Assembly (NCBI GenBank): GCA_964600365.1 | Contig: CAZRJG010000003.1 | Coordinates: 33,972 to 97,971 of the forward strand | Direction of reading: 5' to 3' | DNA: 64,000 nucleotides | Source of the DNA: GCA-020352575 sp964600365 | Lineage (GTDB): Bacteria > Actinomycetota > Acidimicrobiia > Spongiisociales > JAENVV01 | Notes under the pieces: model-generated | Databases searched by the model: none | What the model was told of the DNA's origin: nothing | The model's input: the letters and a program-made list of their open reading frames with translations, nothing else | In this document: piece after piece, positions 43,690 through 50,911 of the stretch | Layout: each line of letters starts with the position of its first letter | Position numbering within the stretch: position 1 is the stretch's first letter | Program-made: the position numbers and the translations under genes

Positions 43690-44531
43690 TGCACCCCCGC
43701 GCATTCGAGTACCTCGCCCCCGATTCGCTCGACGAGGCGTGCGCCATGCTCGCCGAGGACGAATGGGCCAAGGTCATGTCCGGGGGGATGAGCCTCATCC
43801 CCATGATGAAGCTCCGCCTCCTGTCCCCGATAACCGTGATCGACATCGGGCGCATCCCCGGCCTCGACTACGTGGAGGACCGCGGCGACCACGTCGCCGT
43901 GGGCGGGCTCACCACCCATTCGACGGTGGCCGAGCACCCCCTCATCGCGACCCACGCCAACGCGCTGGCCCAGGCAGCCCGGTGGACCGGCGATGTCCAG
44001 GTCCGCAACCGCGGCACGCTCTGCGGGACGATCGCGCACGCCGACCTCGCCGCCGACACACCAGTTGCCGCCCTCGCCCTCGGCACGACGATGGTCGCGA
44101 TCTCGGTGCGGGGCGAGCGACTCATCGACGCGGACGACTTCTTCGTAGACACCCTGCAGTCCGCCCTGGAGCCCGACGAGATCCTCACCGAGGTGCGCAT
44201 CCCGGTGCGGCCCGGCGGCTCGGCCTATGACAAGCTCGGCCGGCGTGGGGGTCACACTGACTACGCCGTGGCCGGTGTCGCCGTGTGGGTCGCCGATGCG
44301 GACGGGAGTGGCGCCCGGATCGCCGTCACCGGTGTCGGCACGAAACCCCTCCTCGCCACCGGGGCGATGGAAGCCCTCGCCGGAGGCGCGGGGATCACCG
44401 AGGCGGCTGCCCGGGTCACCGAGGGGATCACCGTGCTCGAGGACCTCTACGGGTCCGAGGAGTACAAGGCGCACCTCGCAACCGTGTTCACCGAGCGGGC
44501 GCATGCAGCCGCCTGCGCCAATGCTGCCTGA
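43689..44531 (+). CDS. Molybdenum hydroxylase FAD-binding subunit (CoxM-like)
   Basis: A 280-aa FAD subunit of the PCMH type. FAD-binding signatures are MSGGMSLIPMMKLRL and VRNRGTLCGTIAHADLAADTP; the C-terminal CODH_FAD domain contains YDKLGRRGGHTDYAVAGVAV. It passes electrons from CoxS to the acceptor. It is coupled by TGATG overlap to the small subunit. Confidence 0.93.
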   Translation: MHPRAFEYLAPDSLDEACAMLAEDEWAKVMSGGMSLIPMMKLRLLSPITVIDIGRIPGLDYVEDRGDHVAVGGLTTHSTVAEHPLIATHANALAQAARWTGDVQVRNRGTLCGTIAHADLAADTPVAALALGTTMVAISVRGERLIDADDFFVDTLQSALEPDEILTEVRIPVRPGGSAYDKLGRRGGHTDYAVAGVAVWVADADGSGARIAVTGVGTKPLLATGAMEALAGGAGITEAAARVTEGITVLEDLYGSEEYKAHLATVFTERAHAAACANAA

Positions 44532-44540
44532 GGAGGAACC

Positions 44541-45104
44541 ATGCACATCGACCAGGAATTCGAAGTCAATCGAGCCGCCGACCAGGTGTGGTAGTTCTTC
44601 CAGGACGTCCCCGAGGTCGCCAAGTGCCTCCCCGGGGCCTCCCTCGCCGGCGTTGAGGGTGACGGCCGCTACAAGGGATCACTCAGCGCGAAGTTGGGTC
44701 CGATGGAACTCACCTTCGAGGGGGTGGCCTCGGTCGAGGTCGACGCCGAGGCCCGTTCCGGAGTCATCGACGGCAGCGGTGCCGACCGCCGGGGTGGGAG
44801 CCGCGGCAAGGTGAGGGTCGCCTACCAGGTACACGATGTCGACGGCGCGACGAAGGTCACCCTGGGTGCCGATCTCACCCTTTCGGGACAGGCAGCACAG
44901 TTCGGGCGGGTTGGCCTCATCAAGGAGATGTCGGGCCGCATCATCGAGGAGTTCGTGTCCTGCCTCGAGGCGAAGCTCGGTGCGGCAACGGTCGAGGAGG
45001 CCTCCTACGTGCAGGCGGAGGCGATCGAAGGGGGCTCGCTCTTCCTCGGATCGATGTGGTCGATGATCCTCCGGTTCCTCCGGCGTCTGTTCGGTCGGTC
45101 GTGA
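44541..45104 (+). pseudogene. CoxG-like (SRPBCC) protein interrupted by an in-frame TAG
   Basis: The reading frame starts well (AGGAGG, then ATG 44541: MHIDQEFEVNRAADQVW) but codon 18 is TAG (44592-44594). Translation beyond it continues as a normal CoxG/SRPBCC domain (FFQDVPEVAKCLPGASLAGVEG...) ending in a hydrophobic tail (SLFLGSMWSMILRFLRRLF). Family members have Ala or Arg at that point. It is either a very recent pseudogene, a sequencing error, or is expressed from an internal start (for example ATG 44703). CoxG proteins help CO-dehydrogenase-type enzymes mature at the membrane. Confidence 0.8.
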
Positions 45105-45712
45105 CCTCTGCGGGCGTGGCGGGAGCGCCTCGACCCCTCCTCTCCCAGCGGGCAGAGGACCGCCTCCGACCCCGCCAGAAGGAGATCCTCGATGACCTCG
45201 AAGCGCTCTTCCTCGCCGAGGGGTTCTCGCGGTTCACCGTCGGGGAACTCGCGTCACGGCTCGGCTGTTCCCGACGCACGCTGTACGAGTTGGCGCCGTC
45301 GAAGGAAGAACTCGTGCTCATCGTGCTCGACCGTTTCCTGCATCGCGTCGGACGGAACGCGCTCGCCTCGATCGATCCGGATGCACCGATTGCCGAGCGG
45401 ATCAGGGCCTACTTCCGCGGCGGGGAGGAGATCCTCCGCCAGACGGTGGCCTTTGCCGACGACGTGGCGGACGCGCCGACGGTCGGGCGGTTGCTCGAGC
45501 GGCACTTCCGGTACGTCGACGACGTCGTCGAGTCGATGCTTGCGAGTGGGATCGCCTCGGGCGAGCTGCGTGCTGTGCGACCCGAGCTCGTGTCCGCAGT
45601 GATCACCGGGGCCACGATGCACCTCGCTCGCCCCGATGTGCGTGAAGACGTGGGGCACGTGGAAGCCGCCGACGAGGTGATCGACCTCGTGCTTGCAGCG
45701 TTGCTCACCTGA
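45101..45712 (+). CDS. TetR-family transcriptional regulator
   Basis: A 203-aa regulator. The N-terminal helix-turn-helix is FTVGELASRLGCSRRTLYELAPSKEELVLIVLDRFL; the C-terminal helical domain is for ligand binding and dimerisation. GTG 45101 overlaps the CoxG stop (GTGA). Its position inside the hydroxylase cluster suggests it controls that cluster. Confidence 0.85.
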   Translation: MTSAGVAGAPRPLLSQRAEDRLRPRQKEILDDLEALFLAEGFSRFTVGELASRLGCSRRTLYELAPSKEELVLIVLDRFLHRVGRNALASIDPDAPIAERIRAYFRGGEEILRQTVAFADDVADAPTVGRLLERHFRYVDDVVESMLASGIASGELRAVRPELVSAVITGATMHLARPDVREDVGHVEAADEVIDLVLAALLT

Positions 45713-45736
45713 TCGGAGGGCGCTCGGAGGCGGAGG

Positions 45737-45742
45737 TATCGT
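45737..45742 (+). promoter_or_regulatory. -10 element for leaderless transcript
   Basis: TATCGT ends 6 nt before the ATG at 45749. Confidence 0.5.
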
Positions 45743-45748
45743 CGCCGC

Positions 45749-46546
45749 ATGGACGTTTCCGTCATCGCCTCCGACCTCGTCACGGAGCAGGAGGCCCTCG
45801 ATGCGATCGTCGGGCCGCTCGCCCCCGAGGCATGGGACACGCCGACACCGAGCCCTCGGTGGTCCGTTGCGCACCAGATCGCACACCTCCTCTACTTCGA
45901 CCGGGCCGCAGCCCTGGCGATCACCGATCCCCCCGCCTTCGCCGCAGCCAGTGCGCGGGATGCCGAGGGCATGGCAAGAGACATGGAGGTATTCGAGGAG
46001 GCGACCCTCGGGCCACTCCTCGCGCTCGGCGCTGGCGGCCTCCTCGATGCCTGGCGGGCGGGGAGGGCTGGGCTCGCTGAGGTTGCTGCGGGCCTCACGA
46101 ACGAGTCCAGGGTCGACTGGTACGGCCCGTCCATGAGCGGGAAGTCGTTCTTGACGGCTCGGCTCATGGAGTGCTGGGCCCACGGCCAGGACGTCGTCGA
46201 CGCCGTTGGAGGGGACCGACCTGCGACCGACCGACTTCGCCACATCGCCCAACTCGGCTTCATCACCCGCGGGTGGTCGTACCTGAACCGTGGCGCTGCT
46301 CCTCCCGAGGACACCCTCCGGGTGGTGCTCGACGCCCCTTCGGGGGGCCGATGGGTGTTCGGCCCAGAGAATGCCCCGGTCGGGGTGGAGGGAGACGCCG
46401 AGTCGTTCTGCCTCGTCGTCACCCAGCGCCGCCATCTGGACGACACCGCACTTCGGGTCGACCACCGAGGCCGCGAATGGTTGCTCCAGGCGCAGGCGTT
46501 CGCCGGACCCCCCACCGAAGGCCCCCCACAGGGAGGAAGGGCGTAA
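45749..46546 (+). CDS. TIGR03084-family protein (maleylpyruvate isomerase-like fold)
   Basis: A 265-aa actinobacterial protein. The N-terminal DinB-like four-helix domain has conserved His at WSVAHQIAHL and CWAHGQDVVDAV for metal; the C-terminal wyosine/SCP2-like domain follows (VFGPENAPVGVEGDAESFCLVVTQRRHLDDT). The family is related to mycothiol-dependent maleylpyruvate isomerases, but this branch has no assigned reaction. It sits between the hydroxylase cluster and the MocA-like gene. Confidence 0.82.
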   Translation: MDVSVIASDLVTEQEALDAIVGPLAPEAWDTPTPSPRWSVAHQIAHLLYFDRAAALAITDPPAFAAASARDAEGMARDMEVFEEATLGPLLALGAGGLLDAWRAGRAGLAEVAAGLTNESRVDWYGPSMSGKSFLTARLMECWAHGQDVVDAVGGDRPATDRLRHIAQLGFITRGWSYLNRGAAPPEDTLRVVLDAPSGGRWVFGPENAPVGVEGDAESFCLVVTQRRHLDDTALRVDHRGREWLLQAQAFAGPPTEGPPQGGRA

Positions 46547-46576
46547 CGGCCTTGGGGGAGCACCTCTCACCCCCCT

Positions 46577-46620
46577 CCCGTTCGCTGCGCTCACGGGTCC
46601 CGTCCCCCCTGGAGGGGGGA
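46577..46620. repeat. Intergenic palindromic element
   Basis: The spacer between two plus-strand genes holds CCCGT-N11-ACGGG (46577-46597, loop contains TCGCTGCGCTC) followed by TCCCCCCT-GG-AGGGGGGA (46603-46620). The composition differs from coding DNA and resembles REP-like interspersed elements; it may also terminate transcription. Confidence 0.4.
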
Positions 46621-46669
46621 CCTGCGGATGGGGACCTGGCGTACGCCCGACGCAGCCCGGCCTTCCTCC

Positions 46670-46675
46670 TACCCT
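46670..46675 (+). promoter_or_regulatory. -10 element for leaderless transcript
   Basis: TACCCT ends 7 nt before the ATG at 46683. Confidence 0.5.
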
Positions 46676-46682
46676 TCCCGGC

Positions 46683-47273
46683 ATGAAGGTCGCTGCACTC
46701 GTCCTCGCTGCTGGGTCGTCGCGTCGTTTCGGGTCGCCGAAGCAGTTGGCGCCGTGGGGTGACGACACCTTGCTCGGCCACGTGCTGGGGAAGGTGGCCG
46801 GTTGGCCCGTCGACGAGACGTGGGTGGTGCTCGGCTCCGATGCGGACGAGATCCTCGATCGGATCGACATGGGCGACGCGACGGTCGTCGTGAATGAGTC
46901 ACAGCTGGGCGGCATCACTTCCTCGCTGAAGGTCGGCCTCGACGCCGTCCAGCTCGGGGCCCGGGTCGATGCGGTGCTCATCGTGCTCGGCGACCAACCC
47001 GACATCCCCGACGAGGTGCCCGAGGAGCTCATCGAGGGCATGCAGGAGTCCCGCCTCCCCGCCGTCGTGCCCAAGTACCGCTACGAGCGGGGCAACCCCG
47101 TGCTCGTCTCTCGTCTCCTGTGGGAGCGCCTCATGAGCCTTGAGGGAGACGAAGGGGCAAGGGGCCTGCTCGCATCGCACCCCGAATGGGTGCACGAGGT
47201 GTGGATCGATGCCCTCCCTCCCCGAGACGTGGACACCCCGGACGACCACTTCGAGATGCGTCCCCGCACCTGA
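46683..47273 (+). CDS. MobA/MocA-like molybdenum cofactor nucleotidyltransferase
   Basis: A 196-aa NTP-transferase domain. The nucleotide signature is LAAGSSRRFGSPKQLAPWG, followed by VVNESQLGGITSSLKVGLD and VLGDQPDIPDEVPEEL. The pattern is that of MocA, which adds CMP to molybdopterin for hydroxylase-type enzymes. Its place downstream of CoxS/CoxM supports maturation of that enzyme. The leaderless-type box decides ATG 46683. Confidence 0.87.
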   Translation: MKVAALVLAAGSSRRFGSPKQLAPWGDDTLLGHVLGKVAGWPVDETWVVLGSDADEILDRIDMGDATVVVNESQLGGITSSLKVGLDAVQLGARVDAVLIVLGDQPDIPDEVPEELIEGMQESRLPAVVPKYRYERGNPVLVSRLLWERLMSLEGDEGARGLLASHPEWVHEVWIDALPPRDVDTPDDHFEMRPRT

Positions 47274-47327
47274 CGCGATCGACCTCGCACCCGACTACAT
47301 TCGGTTGCCCGTCCTGAGAGTGAGTTC

Positions 47328-47732
47328 GTGCCGTCAATCGACGCCATAGAGGGAATGGATCATCGTCACGCCACCACCCTCCGCAAGGCGCGGGTGCGCA
47401 CGACCGAGGCGCTCCTGAAGCGGGCATCGAATCCTGCAGGCAGGAGCGAGCTCGCCGAGGCGACGGGGCTCTCCGAGGCGGATCTCCTGTCGTGGGCGCA
47501 TCGCTCCGACCTGCTGCGGATCAAGGGGATCGGACCCGAGTATGCGCTGATGCTCACCAAGGCCGGGGTGGAGACGCTCAAGGAGTTGCGCCGTCGCAAC
47601 CCGGTGAACCTGGCCCGGCTCCTCAACGACGTGGGTGCGAAGATGCCCTCCGTGCGGCGGGTGCCCACCGAGGACGTCGTCGCGTCGTGGATCCTCTCCG
47701 CCCAGACGATCGAGCCGTTCGTCGAGCGCTGA
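47328..47732 (+). CDS. DUF4332 helix-hairpin-helix protein
   Basis: A 134-aa protein made of two helix-hairpin-helix-like repeats, as in DUF4332. The second is LLRIKGIGPEYALMLTKAGVETLKELRRRNPVNLARLL; the first is IEGMDHRHATTLRKARVRTTEALLKRA. Such domains may bind DNA or nucleotides. It starts with GTG. It faces, across a shared terminator, a gene whose C-terminus has a related HhH unit, which is notable. Confidence 0.82.
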   Translation: MPSIDAIEGMDHRHATTLRKARVRTTEALLKRASNPAGRSELAEATGLSEADLLSWAHRSDLLRIKGIGPEYALMLTKAGVETLKELRRRNPVNLARLLNDVGAKMPSVRRVPTEDVVASWILSAQTIEPFVER

Positions 47733-47736
47733 CGCG

Positions 47737-47764
47737 CGAAGGGCGCCCCGAGGGGCGCCCTTCG
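47737..47764. terminator. Bidirectional hairpin terminator
   Basis: A perfect 13-bp stem (CGAAGGGCGCCCC/GGGGCGCCCTTCG) with a minimal loop lies between two convergent genes. It has no T-run, but its position and stability fit a shared terminator. Confidence 0.7.
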
Positions 47765-47783
47765 CATACGGAGGAGGGGTGGT

Positions 47784-48467
47784 TCAGCGGGTCTTCGCCT
47801 CGGCGATCCACTTCTCGGCGAGCTCGGTCCGGACCTTGGCGGCCCCGGCGACCTTCTCGACACCAGCCTTCGCCAGCTTGGCGAGCGTGTCGATGTTGGC
47901 CTCCTTCAGGCGGGCGGCGTAGGCGGGTCCGATGCCGTTGATGGAGGTGAGGTCCTCGTCGATGCTCACCTTCTCATCGATGGCGACGACGGCCTCGGCG
48001 GCCTTCTCCTCGACGGAGCGCACGGTCTTCGTGGCCTTGTCGGCAGCCTTGCGGATGCCTTCGGAGGCCTTCTCGACCATGTCCTCGGGGGCGAAGTTCG
48101 CCCGCCAGTTCTCAACGAGGTCCTCGAGCTGGGAGCGAAGCCGTCCGGCCTGCTCCTGGATTTGCTCGAGCTGAACCCGCTCCTGGAGGTCCTCGACGAC
48201 CTTCTGGTCCTTGAGGCCGGTGAGGAGCTCTTCGCCCTTCGCCGCCCAGGCATCGATGGCGCTGGTCAGTTCCTCGAAGGCCTTCGTCCGCATGGCTTCG
48301 GCCTTCGCGGAGACGTCCACGTCTTTGAGTTCGCTGCGGCGGGTCTTGAGGTGCTCGCCGGTCGAGCGCATGAATGCAATCGACTTCTCGGCTGCCATGA
48401 AGGGGGCGCCGATGGAGGCGAAGAACGTCCGCTCGATGTTGGTGCGGAACTTCTCCTGAGTGGTCAT
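47784..48467 (-). CDS. HbhA/phasin-like helical protein with C-terminal HhH unit
   Basis: A 227-aa predicted long coiled-coil protein: residues 1-160 are helical (EKFRTNIERTFFASIGAPFMAAEK...LQERVQLEQIQEQAGRLRSQLEDLVENWRANF), and residues about 175-200 add LTSINGIGPAYAARLKEANIDTLAKLAKA, a helix-hairpin-helix. Placed directly behind an XRE regulator, it matches the arrangement of mycobacterial Rv0474-Rv0475 (HbhA); phasin-like lipid-droplet coating is an alternative. The ATG overlaps the regulator stop. The Lys/Ala-rich adhesin tail of HbhA is absent. Confidence 0.72.
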   Translation of the reverse strand: MTTQEKFRTNIERTFFASIGAPFMAAEKSIAFMRSTGEHLKTRRSELKDVDVSAKAEAMRTKAFEELTSAIDAWAAKGEELLTGLKDQKVVEDLQERVQLEQIQEQAGRLRSQLEDLVENWRANFAPEDMVEKASEGIRKAADKATKTVRSVEEKAAEAVVAIDEKVSIDEDLTSINGIGPAYAARLKEANIDTLAKLAKAGVEKVAGAAKVRTELAEKWIAEAKTR

Positions 48468-48814
48468 GTTGACTCCTTCTCGGTGATGGTTTGCGTCGCC
48501 ATGGTGCGGTAGAGGTCGATGAGGATCTTCTTCTCCCGCGGGGCGAGTTGCGGGTCTGCTTCGACAGCTTCTACGACGCTCGCGGTGGCCGACTCGTCAA
48601 GGAGCCCCGCTCGCTGGTAGAGCGACTCTGCCTGGAGGCTGAGTGCTCGGGCCAACGACTTGAGGATCTCGGCCGAGGGCTTCCTGAGGCCCCGTTCGAT
48701 CTGGCTCAGGTAGGGATTGGAGATCCCTGCCTTGTCGGCCAGCTTGCGGAGCGACATCGAGGCCTGTTCCCGCTGTGCGCGGATGAAGGCGCCGATGTCC
48801 GTGTGCTCGTCCAT
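48464..48814 (-). CDS. XRE-family transcriptional regulator
   Basis: A 116-aa regulator whose N-terminal HTH reads GAFIRAQREQASMSLRKLADKAGISNPYLSQIERGLRKPSAEILKSLARAL, very close in pattern to the mycobacterial regulator paired with hbhA. The C-terminal part (LDESATASVVEAVEADPQLAPREKKILIDLYRTM) is helical. A palindrome over its -35 suggests autoregulation. First gene of a two-gene operon. Confidence 0.88.
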   Translation of the reverse strand: MDEHTDIGAFIRAQREQASMSLRKLADKAGISNPYLSQIERGLRKPSAEILKSLARALSLQAESLYQRAGLLDESATASVVEAVEADPQLAPREKKILIDLYRTMATQTITEKEST

Positions 48815-48822
48815 GTGGTAGC

Positions 48823-48854
48823 AGTATACAGCAGAGTGCTTGCAACTGCAAGCA
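48823..48854 (-). promoter_or_regulatory. Promoter with overlapping palindromic operator
   Basis: On the minus strand -35 TTGCAG (48851-48846) and -10 TATACT (48828-48823) are separated by exactly 17 nt. The start point would fall at or next to ATG 48814. A perfect 18-bp palindrome, TGCTTGCA-AC-TGCAAGCA (48837-48854), covers the -35, the right place for repression by the XRE protein. Confidence 0.7.
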
Positions 48855-48866
48855 AATGCTGAGGGG

Positions 48867-49949
48867 CTACCTCCCGGCGACCATCTCGTCCAGTGCCCCT
48901 TGCACGGCCGTTCGGGTCGCTTCCGCGCACTCGAGGACGGTGAGGCGATCGGCGTTGGGTGGGACGTGGATGGGCGGGAGGAATCGGATGCGCCACTTCA
49001 CCGGGAGGGGGATGGGATTCAGCCAGACGGCCAACTCGTCGACCCGCTGGTCGGGCAGGAAGAGTCGGACGAGGGTGGCGAGGCGCCTCGAGGTGAAGAG
49101 GACGGGGTGCGTTTCCTCCGACCCCACGATGGCGACCGGGATGATCGGCGCGGCATGCTGCGAGGCCGTGGCCGCAAAGCCGCCGCGCCCGAACCGGACG
49201 GTCTGGTAGGTCCCCTGTCCGCCCTTCTGGAACCCTGCGACTCCCTCGGGGAACACGCCCAGCAGGTGGCCGTGGTCGAGGATCCAGTCGGCCTCCTCGG
49301 CCGACGCGTATGCGCCCCCCGACCGCCGGAAGAGGTTGCCTGCGAACGGCAGCATGTTGAACAGCTCGGTGCCGATGATCCGGACCCGTCGGGGAATCGC
49401 GGCCTCATTGGCCACCGCGAGCTGCAGCATGAATGCGTCGTAGGGGAGGGCGGCACCCGCGTGGTTGGGGACGACCAGCGCAGGGCCCTCCATGGGCACG
49501 TGGTCGATCCCCTCGACGGCGACCTCGAACCAGTCGCGATAGAGGAAGTCGAGGAGCCACCAGACGATCTCGGTGGCCACCGGGTCGGCACCGAGGGGAT
49601 CGGGGTCGTAGGAGGCGAGCCGCTGGTGGCGTCGCAGGGTCGGCCAGGTGTCGGGTCCGAGTCGGCCGAGCGCGGGAATGGTCACGTCGCCGATGTCGGA
49701 TCCCCCGTGGAGGACGCACCGCTGGCCGTCCCGGACGGGTGGGAGGTCGCAGCGGGCGCCGTTGGGGAGGCGTCGCGTGCATTGGTCGTCGAGGGAGAGG
49801 AACCGCCCCCACGGCGCCTCGGGACGCGCCGTGAGCGACTCCAGGGCTGCGATGAGGTCTGCCTTGCGCATGGAGGAGTGGCCCGCGATCCCGGCCCGGG
49901 CGGCCATGCGACGAAGGTCGGCGACGGTGCGATCTGGGAGGTCGCTCAT
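48867..49949 (-). CDS. Lysophospholipid acyltransferase-like protein with Rho_N/SAP-like and Cys-HGG N-terminus
   Basis: A 360-aa protein. Residues 1-40 resemble a Rho N-terminal/SAP-like three-helix unit (VADLRRMAARAGIAGHSSMRKADLIAALE). Residues 55-83 carry a Cys3-His motif (Cys57, Cys67, Cys78, His81 in CVLHGG) like small zinc ribbons. The rest is an acyltransferase: VVPNHAGAALPYDAF supplies the His...Asp catalytic pair, and LGVFPEGVAGF the second motif. It may acylate a glycerolipid at the membrane. Its ATG overlaps the stop of the epimerase gene; this gene pair recurs in actinobacteria. Confidence 0.8.
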   Translation of the reverse strand: MSDLPDRTVADLRRMAARAGIAGHSSMRKADLIAALESLTARPEAPWGRFLSLDDQCTRRLPNGARCDLPPVRDGQRCVLHGGSDIGDVTIPALGRLGPDTWPTLRRHQRLASYDPDPLGADPVATEIVWWLLDFLYRDWFEVAVEGIDHVPMEGPALVVPNHAGAALPYDAFMLQLAVANEAAIPRRVRIIGTELFNMLPFAGNLFRRSGGAYASAEEADWILDHGHLLGVFPEGVAGFQKGGQGTYQTVRFGRGGFAATASQHAAPIIPVAIVGSEETHPVLFTSRRLATLVRLFLPDQRVDELAVWLNPIPLPVKWRIRFLPPIHVPPNADRLTVLECAEATRTAVQGALDEMVAGR

Positions 49950-50857
49950 GGAGCCCCCCGCAGCCCCAAGGCGACCGAGCGGGTGGAGTGCGCAGGCGTC
50001 CACCCGAGCGAGCCGAGTCGGCGGGTGTCCAGCACACGCCCGTGCCTGAGCAGCGAACGGTGCTGGGAGCGGACCGTGAGGCCGCCCCGGGCGAGGAGCC
50101 GGTGTGCGGCATCGAGGTGCGGTGATGGAAGGGGTTGGGCCCTGCGACCGGCGAGGCGGATCACCTGTGAGAGGTAGAGGGGATGGTCCGGGGCGATGTT
50201 CCAGGTCCCATCCAGGCCGCGCTCGAGGGCGAGGTGGATGGCATCGAGCGCGTCGTCCGGGTGGAGGAACTGGACGAGCGGGTCGAAGCCGAGGAGCACC
50301 GGCACGACCGGGAGCCGGAGGAACCGGGCCAATGGGGTGTCGGTGGAGGGTGAGAGCAGTTCGGCGAATCGGAGGATGGCGAGGGGAATGCCTCGTGCCT
50401 CGGTGAGTTCGCGCGCGTACTGCTCGGCCTGGCGGAGCGCGCGCCCGTGTCGGGTGGCCCGGCCGCCGAGCCGGGAGGATTCGACCGCGAGGATGGGGCT
50501 GCGATTCCCCGTCCCATACACGTGGCCCTCGCTGCGCATGACGATCGATCGGAGCGAGCCGAGTCGCTCGGCGGCGCCGAAGAGCGCCTGGGTGCCGAGG
50601 ATGACCGATTCACGGGCACGATCCGAGCCGATGTCGTCGGACCGGTCGATCGTCGCGAGGTGGATGATCGTCGTCGGTGCCATCTCGACGACGAGGTGCG
50701 CGAAGTCGAGCGACTCAAGGGGGATGGTTTGGACGGAGCCTGCCGGGTCGGCGTGGTCGTCCACGGCGAGCACCTCGGTGTCTGCTCGCCCGCTGAGATG
50801 GGAGATGAGCCGCGTCCCGACTCGGGACGCCGCCCCGGTCACGAGCACGCGGTCCAT
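49946..50857 (-). CDS. NAD-dependent epimerase/dehydratase family protein
   Basis: A 303-aa extended SDR. The nucleotide motif is VTGAASRVGTRLISHL rather than GxxGxxG in full; a Y-x-x-x-K catalytic pair is not obvious (REQYARELTEA follows the equivalent helix as QAEQYARELT). PLVQFLHPDDALDAIHLALERG is typical of the galE-like group. It probably binds NAD, but catalysis is uncertain. It is coupled with the acyltransferase gene. A TAGCCT lies 8 nt before its ATG. Confidence 0.82.
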   Translation of the reverse strand: MDRVLVTGAASRVGTRLISHLSGRADTEVLAVDDHADPAGSVQTIPLESLDFAHLVVEMAPTTIIHLATIDRSDDIGSDRARESVILGTQALFGAAERLGSLRSIVMRSEGHVYGTGNRSPILAVESSRLGGRATRHGRALRQAEQYARELTEARGIPLAILRFAELLSPSTDTPLARFLRLPVVPVLLGFDPLVQFLHPDDALDAIHLALERGLDGTWNIAPDHPLYLSQVIRLAGRRAQPLPSPHLDAAHRLLARGGLTVRSQHRSLLRHGRVLDTRRLGSLGWTPAHSTRSVALGLRGAP

Positions 50858-50911
50858 GAGGTAGGAGGCTAGGGAGTTCTCCTCGGAGTACTGCGCCGGC
50901 CCGGGGTGGGC

